Shown here: one piece after another, positions 47,236 to 58,762 of the stretch | How the letters are laid out: every line of letters starts with the position of its first letter | Numbering within the stretch: the first letter of the stretch is position 1 | NCBI RefSeq assembly: GCF_015706575.1 | Contig: NW_024037057.1 | Coordinates: forward strand, 8,675,203 to 8,739,202 | Source of the DNA: Patiria miniata | Taxonomy: Eukaryota; Echinodermata; Asteroidea; Valvatida; Asterinidae | Direction of reading: 5' to 3' | Length of the DNA stretch: 64,000 nt | Program-made: the position numbers and the translations under genes | The notes under the pieces: model-generated | What the model was told of the DNA's origin: nothing | The model's database searches: none | What the model saw: the letters and a program-made list of their open reading frames with translations, nothing else

Positions 47236-49155
47236 GCTAGACAGAAAGAAAAAAGTCATGGTTACTTAGTCGGCATGATTGATTAAATTTCTCCACGATT
47301 TTTCTCTGTGTATATACTCCTCTTCAGTCTTGCACAACCATCGACTCCCCATCTCAAAACAATTTATAGTTTTTTGTTAGTGTGTGTACGTCTGGAAAGG
47401 ACGCCGTCCCAATCAATTAAGGCAGACGGTTGCAGTAATATCGCATGACCAAGCCCCGTAATTATCTCTCAGCATTTGAGCGAACGATAAGTGACGTTGG
47501 AGGTCGACGACCCTGACTTTTGCATCTGAAAGAAAAAATTGCAGTTCATGAGCAATTTGCATTACTGATACGTACATTTACTCCTAGTCGTTCGTTTGTC
47601 GGTGGGGGGGGGGGGGACATTGACAATTTTCTTGTGGCCTTCGGCTTCAAGGAATAAACAAGGAAATGTCTCTGAACTTGACATCTTGGTTAATCATAGT
47701 ATGTTGCGGGGGAGACGAGGTAAACAATAATAAATCATCTACGATTATTAATAAAAATGTGCCGACATCTGGGCGGTGGTTTCAAAGGCTGTTCCATCCC
47801 CAGAGGGTGGATGGAATGAAACTTATGCCATACGCATACAATTACTTCTTTGGCTCAAAGGCATTTTTATAAGCCGCAAGATTCATATAGAGGGCAACAG
47901 TTTTACTATATTTCCCTAACAGGAGGGCAGTAGTGATATATCTCCCAGTAGGTAGTGCACACATACGTAGACATGAAGCAATCTAATTTTTTTTTTTATA
48001 TCTGTATGTTTATTAGGATTGCCAAAATGGACCATCCTGGGATATTGACGATCAAGATTTCTTGAGTTACATGTGTGAAAGGAACTTACAAAGAAACGCA
48101 ATGAAAACAAAAATGAGAATACTAACCACGGATAGTGGGTTAGACTGGATTTACTCTTTCATAAATTTATATTTATTTATATTTCCTTGCTCTGTCTGGC
48201 TTACGTTAAGAGTCCTTAAAATGCATTCAACGTTTTAAATTTTGTCAAATAGAAGCTGAAGCTTCAATCTGTTTTTGTAATCTTCGGATTTGGCTAATGC
48301 TTGTATAACTCAGCTACTTTGTTGCAATAACTTGTTGTCTTCCCATGTTAGGCCGAAAAAAAAGATTTATTTTTATGCGTGTCTCCCCTCTGGGAAATCA
48401 ATGTCGAATTAAGCAGAAGTTGAGCCGCTTCTTAGTTTACACCATGTGCAGACCGAAGTCCTAGACTTTTTTAACCGGCGCCCGTTTGATGCGTAAGCTT
48501 TTTTTAAAGTTTCCCGAGGTGATGATACAAATATGAATTTGTTTTGGGTAATGAGTCTAAGGGGGCTAAAGTCCAGGTTAGCAGGGGAAATTATCGAAAG
48601 AGAAAGCGGGAAAAAAAATTGTTTATTGAAGGTAGTTGATGGAGAGCTTGATTTATTGTTGACGTTTTGTTTATTTGAAGGAGGAAAATATAGATTTTGG
48701 TCTGTCAGAGTGTTGGGGTGAGGCAGTCTTTACGTTCTGGGTGATTTCCTTTTTAGTCTTTTCTTTTTCTTCGTGGATTTTGAAGGGCAGACGTTTATAC
48801 AAAGGTCATTTTTCACTTTGTAATAAGTGCTTTGAGAATTACTCAGGAAGATTTGTGTGTTTTGGAAAAAGGAGATTAAAAATAGGCTCTTTTGACTCAG
48901 GATAACCTCGTTTCCCATGTGAAGTCTTTAATGGCCTATTAGAGTTGCCTTGGCTACCGAAAGCTGTTTACTGCCAGTCGAAAATGCCAAAACAGTAGAG
49001 GGCGTTTTGTGACTGCTCCCAAGATCTCCTCACATGACACACTCCGTGCGCATATAGTTTGTGCACGTATGATGCAAAATACGCACGACTAGTTTTATTT
49101 CAATGGTGCCCAAAGTTGAAGTGTCTTCGCTTCAGTGCCTGGCTCATTGCAGCTA
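47236..49155. other. Non-coding stretch with a CpG-bearing block
   Basis: The block 47390-47530 has CCAATCAATTAAGG, CGTAATTA and ACGATAAGTGACG words, and is a candidate regulatory element. A G-run lies at 47604-47616. Overlapping open frames of 60-76 codons at 48533-48905 lack splice signals. Confidence 0.45.
47604..47616. repeat. Poly-G run (13 nt)
   Basis: Uninterrupted guanine run. Simple sequence. Confidence 0.85.
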
Positions 49156-49159
49156 TGGC

Positions 49160-49280
49160 TGTCAATCAAAATTGCATGGCTATGGTTAGTAGTAACATAC
49201 ATGTCAATGGGAAGTGGCTGCAGCCGCTTCCATAGGCGCATGTGTATTTGTAAGCCATTGCAGAATAATTTTGATGCAGC
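49160..49280. mobile_element. Fold-back element (palindromic MITE)
   Basis: The unit folds on a centre near 49220. CATGTCAATGGGAAGTGGCT on the left mirrors the reverse complement of GCCGCTTCCATAGGCGCATG on the right. The arms continue outward through ATGGCT..., ending in ATCAAAATT / AATTTTGAT. The same arm text (GGGAAGTGGCT, ATGCG) borders the 9375-9590 element, so this is a head-to-head version of that family. Confidence 0.55.
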
Positions 49281-49424
49281 GTAGTCTCTCTGTTTGACGA
49301 TTGAGGGGGTACTTGTGATTCAAGTCCAAAACATTCAGAATTAACCATCAGCCAAGTCAAATGTTTGAATCCTCTTGTTTACCCTGTTTCAAAAAGACAC
49401 TAAATCACATTTTTGGGGGGGGTT

Positions 49425-49510
49425 TATTATCTTTATTTCGCAGCTCCAAAGCTGAATTGCACAGTGATTTACAATAAAAGAAAAATTAAGAGAAAATAAA
49501 ACACATACAA
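49425..49510 (-). mobile_element. Possible retroposon 3' end
   Basis: On the minus strand the sequence reads through CAATTCAGCTTTGGAGCTGC to GAAATAAAGATAATAAA and then a C-run. It resembles a LINE or SINE 3' terminus with a short repeat tail. No internal part of such an element is recognisable upstream. Confidence 0.25.
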
Positions 49511-51761
49511 AATCCACAAATACATTCCATTATTCTGAAAAATGAAGCTTAGATGCCGGTTATAGAAGTTTAAAAAAAAATGACAAAAAGAGGTCAGTCA
49601 CCTTTCACAAAGCCACAGTTTGTACAGATTCACCAAAAAAGTATCTATTTCAGTGTCTGTAGGTATTAATAGGAGACCCGGCATGCTGTGAGTCATGTTC
49701 ATTGATACAGTAGGCTGACCTCAAAACCGTCTGACCCGCACAGAAGTCGCAAGAAGTGCTGACCGCACTACAGGGGACCACAGAAGTGAGAATGGATTGG
49801 TTGGTTTTGGGTGACCTGTCTGATCTGAAACGGAGTGTCAATATTGGTTTTTACTGCTTTGATGAAGTATATTTAGGTGACATGAGAATAAAACTATGCA
49901 AGCTTAGTAATGCAGGTCCCAGTCTAAAGTCACAGTCAGTCGGGGAGTCAGTCAGTCAGTCAGGACAGGTACCAAAGAGGATACTAGGCTGGCGCTTTGG
50001 TATCAGCAAAACTGTGACCTGAAAATTCCTATATCAGTTTTTTTTTCTGTGATGCCACTTGTTGATTGTGTTAAACAAACATTTATACCACAAGAAGTAC
50101 CGTGCAGGTAATTGCTGAGCAAGAACAGGTTGGCGGTTGGCAGCCAGCTGCCATGCAGTGTACAGACCTGTTTACAGGTTTTGAGTTGAATTTTGCTAAA
50201 AGCATATTTTTTGCATATTACAGCTCTGTGAAGTTACATTAGGTCCTGTTAACATTACGCCAAGTTGAAACACTGTGCTTCTCGAACCCTTGCCCAAAGT
50301 AGTTAGCAGAATTTGCAGGGTATATATAGTACGCATGGTTACCTAGTAAGCAGGAAATAATTATATACCAAAATCATTTCTTAAATACTTTACAAAAAGT
50401 AAGCTAGTTTGTGGTAGCCCAGTGTCAAACAATGGTCATGCATGAGGGGTGGAGCCAAGGTACAAGATTTGGGGGTGTTATTGATTTCACGGATCCTGCC
50501 CACAAGAAGTCAAAAGTTCTACCGCTGAGCAAATACTTGGAAACCACGCAATTGAGGAGTGATATATCTGTAGTTTCTGTCGATTTTCAACCTCAGCTAA
50601 ATCAACAAAGTTTCTGGTGTCATCCCGCAAAACCGGCTTTGTCAAAGAATGGGGTATTTTTGTCCCCAACTGAATTCAGAATTAGTGGAGACCACAGTTT
50701 TGACGAGTGATGAATTGGACTTAAGACTGTGATTTTTCAAGCCTAGCCTGTCAATAGAGCCAGTGATAATGAGTGAGACGATCACAACAACAGGACCACA
50801 AAGAGACTGAAAAATTTGAAAGTATTTTTGAGTAAACATAATTCTCCCAAAAGTCAGAATTCGACCCATTTGGAAAACCACCACAACAGAAACCACTGAC
50901 TAGGAGATGAATGTGTTTGTTTTGATTCCCAGATCATTGTTCCATTGCTCAAAAGTTTGGTTGATCTTCAATTTATTTTCCTTATTACAAAATATTTGGA
51001 GACTGATGCAGTAAACTCAGGGGCGTGTCGTGAGTGACACAAAGTAGGGTGCCAAAAAGATAACCAGCTACATCATATGATTGTTGATTCGCAGATTCAT
51101 CACAGCTTTTCGTTTCCCAAAATTTTTGATACATGGTCGTCACCGACCCATAATGCACTTCTGCAGTTCCTTACCCTTCACAAGACTGCGGTGTTTACGA
51201 CCGCAGCGCACCCCGATGTGCCATACCCAGTATAACCGCCCCAAAAATATGCCCACCGGACGTGACAGAACTATGATTTCATTTAACATTTTTTTTTTCC
51301 TTTTGCGGTTCAGAACCAAAAGCGCTAAATTTGTTCCTCCGTCTACTTGACCAACACCCTTGTGTCTGGCTGATAAATATTTATATCTAGGAACAGAGTT
51401 CCCTTGTGTACCTGGGTCGAATCAATCTCCCTTGTCATCATTCCGGAATTAAATTGAATCACAGAGAAGTGTGAACGGACACTTTCCATATCATGGTTAG
51501 GTCAGGGGTCAAGTTGACAACCCATTGTGACCAGAATCAGAGACAAATTTGCCTATTTTTGGTTCAAAATTAAATTTTTGCAAATTGATGCTCATGTACA
51601 ACATTGTTTTGTACATGAATGCTGTGTTGGAAGGTACGTTTATGCATTTGTATTCACCCAAATCAAACAGCACCCTCATTTTGCGTCCACAGTATTTTAA
51701 AAAAGCTGATGGGTTTCTGGCTTCTGATTAGCGCAAAGAAAACAAGTGATACACTGTGGTA
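49511..51761. other. Non-coding stretch with no gene seen
   Basis: A short AGTC microsatellite lies near 49945-49960. A 99-codon frame at 50411-50710 with mixed composition has no known domain and no splice signals. A decayed GTTAGCAGAATTTGCAGGGT repeat-like piece lies near 50303. Confidence 0.5.
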
Positions 51762-52079
51762 CAGATTGATGGCTCAGTTTGGTAGAGCACTGGTGTTGCA
51801 TTCTGGCGGTTGTATGTTCCAACCCCTGGTCTTCCGGTGTCAGTTAATTAGATGCGCGCCGTGTTTGGCAAATGTCCACCTGGTGCCCACATTGCGTTCA
51901 GACCCAGTAACCTTAACAGGAATTCTTCACGGTTGTTGTGGTGTGAATGGTGTCTGTGTGTCACAGATAACCACTGGTGTCCCGCCTCACCCCGGTGTCC
52001 TGTCAGAATGGTAACCAGAGGCCACTGCCGACTGATATACACCCGTACCTGGGTGATAATTAAATTCTCGGTCGCAGAC
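51762..52079 (+). mobile_element. tRNA-derived SINE, diverged, second family
   Basis: TGGCTCAGTTTGGTAGAGCA (51770-51789) is a tRNA D-arm/A-box type sequence. GTATGTTCCAACCCC (51812-51826) is a decayed TpsiC/B-box. Between them is an anticodon-arm-length stretch. The body that follows contains CACCTGGTGCCCAC, GGTGTGAATGGTGTCTGTGT and ACACCCGTACCTGGGTGATA. It shares nothing obvious with the SINE at 14469. The 3' boundary and tail are unclear; about 52079 is a guess. Confidence 0.6.
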
Positions 52080-52092
52080 AAAGACATTTTCC

Positions 52093-52128
52093 TCCGATTT
52101 GTCATTTCCTTCCGATTTGTCATTTCCT
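52093..52128. repeat. 18-bp direct tandem repeat, two copies
   Basis: TCCGATTTGTCATTTCCT occurs twice head to tail at 52093-52110 and 52111-52128, without mismatch. Confidence 0.9.
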
Positions 52129-55117
52129 TTGAAATGGAAATTCAGCAGAAATTCCCTTTGAAGTCCGGAGCACAAGACTCTCAGACTAATGAAAGAAATC
52201 GTTAAATTAAGAATTTCTTAAGAAAGTGCCTACTGTTCAATGGTTCATCTTTCTTCCATCAATTTGTGATCCTGCTTTTAAGCCGTGTCAAGAAAACCCC
52301 AAGTTGAGTCATTTAAATTCACCCAAAAGGCAAGAAGGAATTCATGTTTTATTAAACAAGCTGTGTTCATGCATGAAGAAGCCAATTTCTTATGAATAAT
52401 TAGAGAGAAAATGCAGGAAGAGAAAAAACTCCAAAATAATACCGACCCAATTCCCCAGGTTCACTCCGAAATAAGCCGTAATCGTTAAACATTCAACAGA
52501 TGCCCTAGAAACTCACGCTTCCCCGTGCCCGTGCCACAAAAAAACTGCTAATATTATTTTCAGGCAACACGGGGAAGGGTTTATATGAATGTACAGGGTG
52601 AGAGGATTTGATTTCTTAAGGGGGTTGGCGGTAGCCATGACTCACAAAAGACGTCGATTAGAGGCGAGGCGGAAAAAAATTGAGAAAGCTGTTTATGATG
52701 GATAGTTATCTCAGCGGTCTTAATTTTCTGCAATTTTATTGGAGAGCCGTTCCCTTGCGAGTGGTGTCTATATGACAACTGGAAAAACTGCTTATGTCTA
52801 TTTGCGAGTCGGTATTTGTAGAAATTGACACTTCAAATGTGAATGCGAATATCACTGAATATACATACATGCACGTTCACCAGGTGATCTGTCATGCCCC
52901 GGTTTAATAAACGGCCAATCAAAGAAATGGCCGACTATCAGCCAGAACTGGGCAAAGGGCCGTTAGTGGGAAATTATTATAAACAAGCTGGGAAATGGTC
53001 CCTAGACTGTGGGGAGGGGGGGGGGGAGGGGGGGGGGGGGGGGGAGTCACTTGCTGTGTAGCGGGAAAACAAGAACCTGTGACAACCGTGGAATGGTAAT
53101 GACAAATGTACAACATTCTGAGCATAGGTGCATATTTTATCTGGAATGAGATTCCACCCGTGTACGTGGGTTTTTTTCCCAGTGCTGTTACTGAATTCTT
53201 TCTCTACTAGACCTTACCGTTAAAGAGCCAGACATTTCAACAGTGCGTCTGCACTATAAACAGACAGTCGCTTTAAAGGTGTGGTAGCAAGAGACACAGA
53301 GAAAAACCAGGGAGAAAAAAATCAATTCAGTCAATCAGCTAACATAAAAGTGATGATGTGTTTTAAATAGTCTTAGAGGTATTAAATAGATTAGTCACAA
53401 CAGACTATTTCAATTATTGATTGAAGTGTCGTATTGGAAAGACAGCAATTTTTTTAGTATATTTGAATAAATTATGGCTGACAAGTCATAGGGATCTGTA
53501 GATGTACTCAAACATTTGATATTGTGTGACTGCACTTAATTTAGAAGCCCTTTGGGCATTCGGTTCCTTTTTTTGCAAAATCCATCTTTGAGCACTGCGT
53601 CTGATACTTGTGTGTTGTTTTAATGCCACTAATTTGCATCAGTTTACCGATACCGATCATATACCTATGAATATTCATTTTCCACTGAAGTGTTCAGGAA
53701 TATCTCCACATCTGGGCACGCTGCGCAAAACAATAACATTGCCGTTCCCGCCACAGAAGCACTTTAAAACCATGAGTCATCGCAAAAGGACGGCAGGTTT
53801 TTCTATTAGCTACCGAACACACCATCACTTTTTTTGTTATACTAAAATCAGCTCTAAGTCTTTTTTTTTCCCGGGTGACGATTGGTTGCAGATCTGCTCG
53901 CCCCTGAAGTCAAAAAAATGACACATTTAATTATTTATTCCCAGTCGCTAGGGCTGGGAAAATGAGGGGGGGGGGATCCTTTTATGTTGTAAAACAGGGG
54001 GGCATTGCCCCGTAGAATTGCCGGATTGGAGCGGGAAATGGCTAGAAATCGAAAAGACCTTCTTTTTTTGGAGTCCCAATTTTTTTCCGGAGGTTGTGCG
54101 GTTGTCATACTTGCAAAACCCTGAGGCAGTGAGGAAAGACAATCCTCGTTCACCTGCCTTTCTTGTGTTCATCTGCATGTTCCTGTTATTTCTTAAAGAG
54201 GATTGTGTTCAGCGTTTCGCCTTATGAATTTTTCAGCACGATTCATTCAAGAAAAACAACAGAGGACAATGTGGGAGATTCATTGTGGATGAGTGATTGT
54301 TTTGACACTTAGTGGAAGACAATCTGGTCAAGGCGCCCTGAGCTGATTAAAAGATAAACAGGAAATGTCTGCCAACACAACAAATTAAGAGCAATGACAA
54401 GAATTTTCATTTTCAATTACTCTGGGGATTTCCTGCTTAAGATGAATTGTGAAATTTGCTATTGTCACCATCGATGATCAAATTCTTTTTTTAAAAAGTT
54501 ACACCTAAAAGTGACTTTTTAAGTTGAACAGAATTCAGCGAAATATTTTGGTTTAAAAACTTCAAAAAAATATCAAAGAACATTCAAATGAAAAATTAAT
54601 CAGGTTAAATTTTCACAACTTTTGAACGCTGTCTCATTCAATCCTCCTTTTGAGTGCTCGAGACCAGGGGTATTATTTTTCCCTCCACTTAATATTGCTG
54701 TGTAGTGTCCATGTAATATTCATAAATATTTGCCCTGATATCGGTTTTCTATTAGGCACCCCGGGTCTCCGAAATCCAGTCTTACCTGTCAGAGTCTTGA
54801 CTATTTCCCTTCAAAATCGCGGGCTCTGTCTTACGTTTCACCCGCGTATTGATTCCCCACTTCCGACTTGGGAAGCCCAACGTTGTGTCAAGAACGCTAT
54901 GATATCATAAGAAGAAAAAGAAAGGAGTAAAAAAAAGTAGGAAGAATGAAAACAAATACGAAAGGAAAGTGACAGCCAAAAACGTGTTTCGCCTGAAGGG
55001 GTGAAAACGTCCGTGTCGGCTAAACAAGGAGCGACACATAAGTGATGTGTGGCCGTATTGTTTCAGGTCATTAACCCTCCAGGTGATTTCGAAAAGGGTC
55101 ACGTGGGTCGCGCGAAT
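52129..55117. other. Non-coding stretch with hairpin and G-tract
   Basis: Contains a stem-loop at 52518-52577 (CTTCCCCGTG with CACGGGGAAG, 40-nt loop) and the G-tract at 53011-53044. Balanced blocks lie at 52440-52560 and 54750-55080. No exon found. Confidence 0.5.
53011..53044 (+). repeat. Poly-G tract, G-quadruplex candidate
   Basis: Thirty-two G residues interrupted by two single A residues. It meets the general G3+N1-7 quadruplex pattern several times over on the plus strand. Homopolymer length may be misassembled. Confidence 0.85.
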
Positions 55118-55387
55118 AATTAGGTATGCGCATAAACGTGAATAATTGAATTGGGTTTGTGAATGCGTAGTATCTGGACCTGTGAGGATTTGTTTCATGA
55201 ATATCGTTTGCGTCAAACATGCAAATTAGAACATAACTGCATAAATTAAGATAATTAGGTATGCGCATAAATGTGAATAATTATATTAGGTTTGTGAATG
55301 TGCAGTATCTGGACCCGTGAGGATTTGTTTCATGAATATCGGTTGCGTCAAACATGCAAATTAGAACATAACTGCATAAATTAAGAT
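55118..55387. repeat. 135-bp tandem duplication carrying POU octamers
   Basis: 55118-55252 and 55253-55387 are head-to-tail copies differing at about 8 of 135 positions. Most differences lie in the first half, and the last 70 bases differ at one. Each copy contains a perfect ATGCAAAT octamer (55219-55226 and 55354-55361) followed by TAG. The ATGCAAAT octamer is the classical POU/Oct site. The better preservation of the octamer half could reflect selection, conversion or chance. Confidence 0.9.
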
Positions 55388-55574
55388 GAAATTTAAAACA
55401 TGAGTTGTGCTTGGAAAACCAATTTAAAAGTGTTGTCTATGCAGTTTGCCCCACCATGTTGCGTATTTGCTGCACCAGTTGGTGTATTTGCTGTACCAGA
55501 TGGTGCGGCAGAAAGCAAATGGAAATACGCTTAAAGCCAAGATAACAATTCTGTGTATTTTTAACAAAAATATT

Positions 55575-55647
55575 TTATCTCCTTCTTGGTTTCTTTCCAT
55601 GTGCCTCTTCCCACTTCTACCTGCTACTTGTATCTTTCAGGTAAGTG
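55575..55647 (+). promoter_or_regulatory. Candidate recursive splice site 2 (cut at 55640/55641)
   Basis: About 60 bases of pyrimidine-rich sequence (CTCCTTCTTGGTTTCTTTCC and CTTCCCACTTCTACCTGC) end in TATCTTTCAG joined directly to GTAAGTG. This is a textbook 3' splice site abutting a consensus 5' splice site, the recursive (ratchet) splice arrangement. There is no open exon of useful length on either side. It lies on the same strand as the candidate at 20923. Confidence 0.4.
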
Positions 55648-56901
55648 TTGCAAATGAATATTTAAGCAAAAACCAACAAATATGTATGAGAGAAAACTGA
55701 CTGAAAGGTATACAAAACAACCGCCTAAAGACAGCTTCTCCTAACTGTGTGGACAATGTTTTGGTGCTAAATGTTAAACCATGTTTTGGTACAAGATAGC
55801 CAGTACATTCTTCTAGAATTAGAAGGCTCCTCTCTTTAGCCAGTTCATATGGGTTTGCACACATTATCCTGGCCATAATTCTTGCCTTCATAAGTTCTCA
55901 TGTGAACACGCCATTATAGTCTATGGAATATCCCCTTGCACTGCAAGGTTCTATGATATGCGAGCGAGTTAATTATGCAAAACAAGACTGCATCTTGACC
56001 CCCAGATTCTGACCATTCAGCGGGCGCCAGTTGTATTACAAAAACATGGCAGCGAAGTTGACCAAACAACAGCTTAGTCAACATTTCTGATCGAAACGAC
56101 GTCACAGTTTCTAAAGTCAACTCCGATAGGCTGATGCGCAGGGTCGCATAAAATTTGCATGCTTATTATCAGACTTGACGTAGAGGGCACCGTTGAACAA
56201 CTCACCATGATGTTTTCGTTTCATATTTCCGCATTGTGGAAACAGCACTAAAATCCCTCCTAATCTCATGTGTAACATCTGCCGTTTTATTGAGTACATG
56301 TGTCATTTCTTGGGTCTGGTATTGCAATGCCTGGGGTCTGTATATTGTCATCTCTAAGTGAATCCGCATCTTCATTGTCCACTCACATTGCTGACTCACT
56401 GTATTCAGTAAAGTGCCCACTTGGAGCCTTTCAAAATTGCAACCCCTCCACATTTATATCAAGCCTTGTCTATTGTTGCTCCGGACACGCAAATGATGAT
56501 GCATCAAACTTTTTTTACCAATCGGCCCAATTCAGATCGGGGTCACTCGGCTAGCCTTGCTTAAGATGTTACGTAACGGTATAATCGACGCGCCATTGTT
56601 GGCATAACGTCGGGATGATTATTAATCGGTCGTTGAACAGGTGTGAAAGTTTGGTTTATCGCGATGAATCAGAAATTTCTTTCGGTCGTAAAAATGACAC
56701 CATTTCCTGCTGGGCGTGATGAGGTTAAATAATTGAGGGATGTTAAACAAGTATAAATCTCAGTGACGCAGCGTTTTGTAAATATATTTGGTGATTTGAA
56801 TCTTTCCTACTTATATCCTTCTTTAAAACAAAAAGAATGTGTAAGAAGCATCTAGGAGCAACTAAAGGACCATTTTGTTGACCTGTGATTTGACTTGTGA
56901 C
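55648..56901. other. Non-coding stretch with CpG-bearing block
   Basis: The block 56560-56720 contains the GTTACGTAAC palindrome, ATAATCGACGCGCC and ATTATTAATCGGTCG words and looks regulatory. The rest is AT-rich. No exon found. Confidence 0.45.
56568..56577. promoter_or_regulatory. PAR-bZIP/C-EBP type palindrome
   Basis: GTTACGTAAC is the optimal palindromic site of PAR-bZIP factors (HLF, TEF and DBP class) and is also bound by C/EBP. It sits in a CpG-bearing, homeobox-word-rich block. Function is unproven. Confidence 0.3.
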
Positions 56902-57076
56902 CAGGCGTGTAGCCAGGGTTTTGTTTGCCGATGGCAAAATAGAATTTTCGTCCTGTTTAACCTATTTTCACTGTCCCGATTTTCCTTCTATATCAGCGTC
57001 CCAATTTTGCTTTTGAAATCTCCATCTCATTGCAATCTGCCACTCTACAACATCATCCCCCATGGCTACGCCAGTG
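56902..57076. mobile_element. hAT-type MITE with 8-bp TSD
   Basis: The left end CAGGCGTGTAGCCAGGG and the reverse complement of the right end, CACTGGCGTAGCCATGG, match at 12 of 17 positions. CTTGTGAC (56894-56901) and CCTGTGAC (57077-57084) flank it and match at 7 of 8, the duplication length of hAT. CA.TGGCGTAGCCA-type ends are typical of hAT families. At 175 bp it is purely non-autonomous. Confidence 0.75.
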
Positions 57077-58762
57077 CCTGTGACTATTTTCCAGACCAAC
57101 GCTAAACCAAACTCTTGGTTCTAGTTTTGGTTATTTCCAGACAATGTTCCTTCAGATGTTTAGTCAGAGGACACCCTTTGTTTCCAAATGCCAATCTTTT
57201 TAACCGTCAACCTCAAGAAAGGCAGAAAATACAGAAAGAGGAAGGATGCCTCCATCATGCTTCTTGACTCGTGGAGGATACATCAACCTTCCACCAACAC
57301 AGCTTCTTAAGCAGTTCTTTTCACTGATTCCTTCTCATGTCTCCTCCGAGTCCCCGGTAAATTTCAATGATGCAGTCAGTTTAGGAAGAAAGAGTAAACA
57401 AACATGGAAAAGTCTTGGAGAAATCCCCCTTAAAATGAGATTCTGAAATTTGTCTAGATTAGGTTTTGCCAATCAAGGTCTCTAGGATTACATTTATTTA
57501 TATCTTTGAATAAACAAGTGAATTGGGGGGAGAGGTTATTTCAAATTGTTGACTCCCAAAATCAGGATGCATTTACAAAACCTTTCCCGACCCTAAGCTG
57601 CTGAAATTGACTTCAGATCAAACAAAGCTATGAAGCATTGTTTGCATGGATCATTGGGTAGATGTGACTTTCATTTGATTTGTCAGAATCCAGAAAAAAA
57701 CAGGCCATGGGATGTCATGATTTCTGGGGGTCAATTTTTGTGAGTCGATTTTTTCTTCTTCAAAAGCTGACTTGAGACAACGAGCGATGAGGAGGGTTGT
57801 TCATTTTGAGGTCAGAATGAATAGGATGTGATACAGTTGACAAAAGTCTTGTCAAACTTAGCAAGAGAATGACCCGACCAATCATCGAATTCCTATATCC
57901 TTTATGTTAGAGGTCTCTAACCCCTTGCATTTTTGCAAATGTACCTGCACGTTCCTGAAAGATGTCTTGGGGGTTTTCGTCGAAATTGGTGAAAAGAGAT
58001 TGATTCAAAGAGCTGTCAACTGAGCAAAAGTTGTCAAAACAAAACGAAACAAGAAGAAACGATCGTAAAAAAAACTTCTGAAATTCCTAATCCCTTACGT
58101 CATTGTTGCTATGTTTTCTCCTTAAACCACAAACTTTTCTTTACACTCCCAGAAAAGGATTGGGAATCTAAAAAAAAATCTGATGAGATGTTGTGAATTG
58201 TAAACAGTTCTTTGTGTTAGTTTCCACACAAAAAAGTTTGTAGCCGTTAGAGTTGTGGAACTGTCAGCGTTCATGCATTTAATCACCCCAACAATAGTAT
58301 CACAGGATTTTGGGTGCAAAAGAGGTTTTTGCAATTGTCCGTAATGCGCTAAGCTGCGACAAAAGATCTTTAGAACTTTCTGAATAGGGAGGCCATCTAA
58401 TTCCGGATATTCTATTCCTCCTCCAGAGATTTTTAGCCCGACACAAAAGCTGTTTTGGGTTCTGTTTTGCAAACACAGACCGCTGAACTCCGCTGGCAAC
58501 AAAAGGAAGTTTCGCTAAGTAGGCAGCTTTGTCTCGTAGGATCTGTCACTCATGATCTTCTAGGCCGATTTTATTCTGAAAGGTTTTTTTTTTTAAGCAA
58601 GAGATTTTCCAGTAGCTTAAACTAGTGTAAAACATTTTTTTTTCTCACGCTTGGCGAAAAAGTGGAAATGTTGAGTCATACTTTGATGGAATTGCTCTAG
58701 TGTTGAGAAAAGTTTATATCCAAAATGCGATACATCCATTTGAAAACATGAACATTATCCAC
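57077..58762. other. Non-coding stretch with no gene seen
   Basis: AT-rich sequence. A 126-codon minus-strand frame (58122-58502) has no known domain or splice framing. Nothing else stands out. Confidence 0.5.

Noticed and set aside
51019-51040. hAT end (CAGGGGCGTGTCGTGAG)
   Set aside because: No matching inverted end or 8-bp duplication was found downstream.
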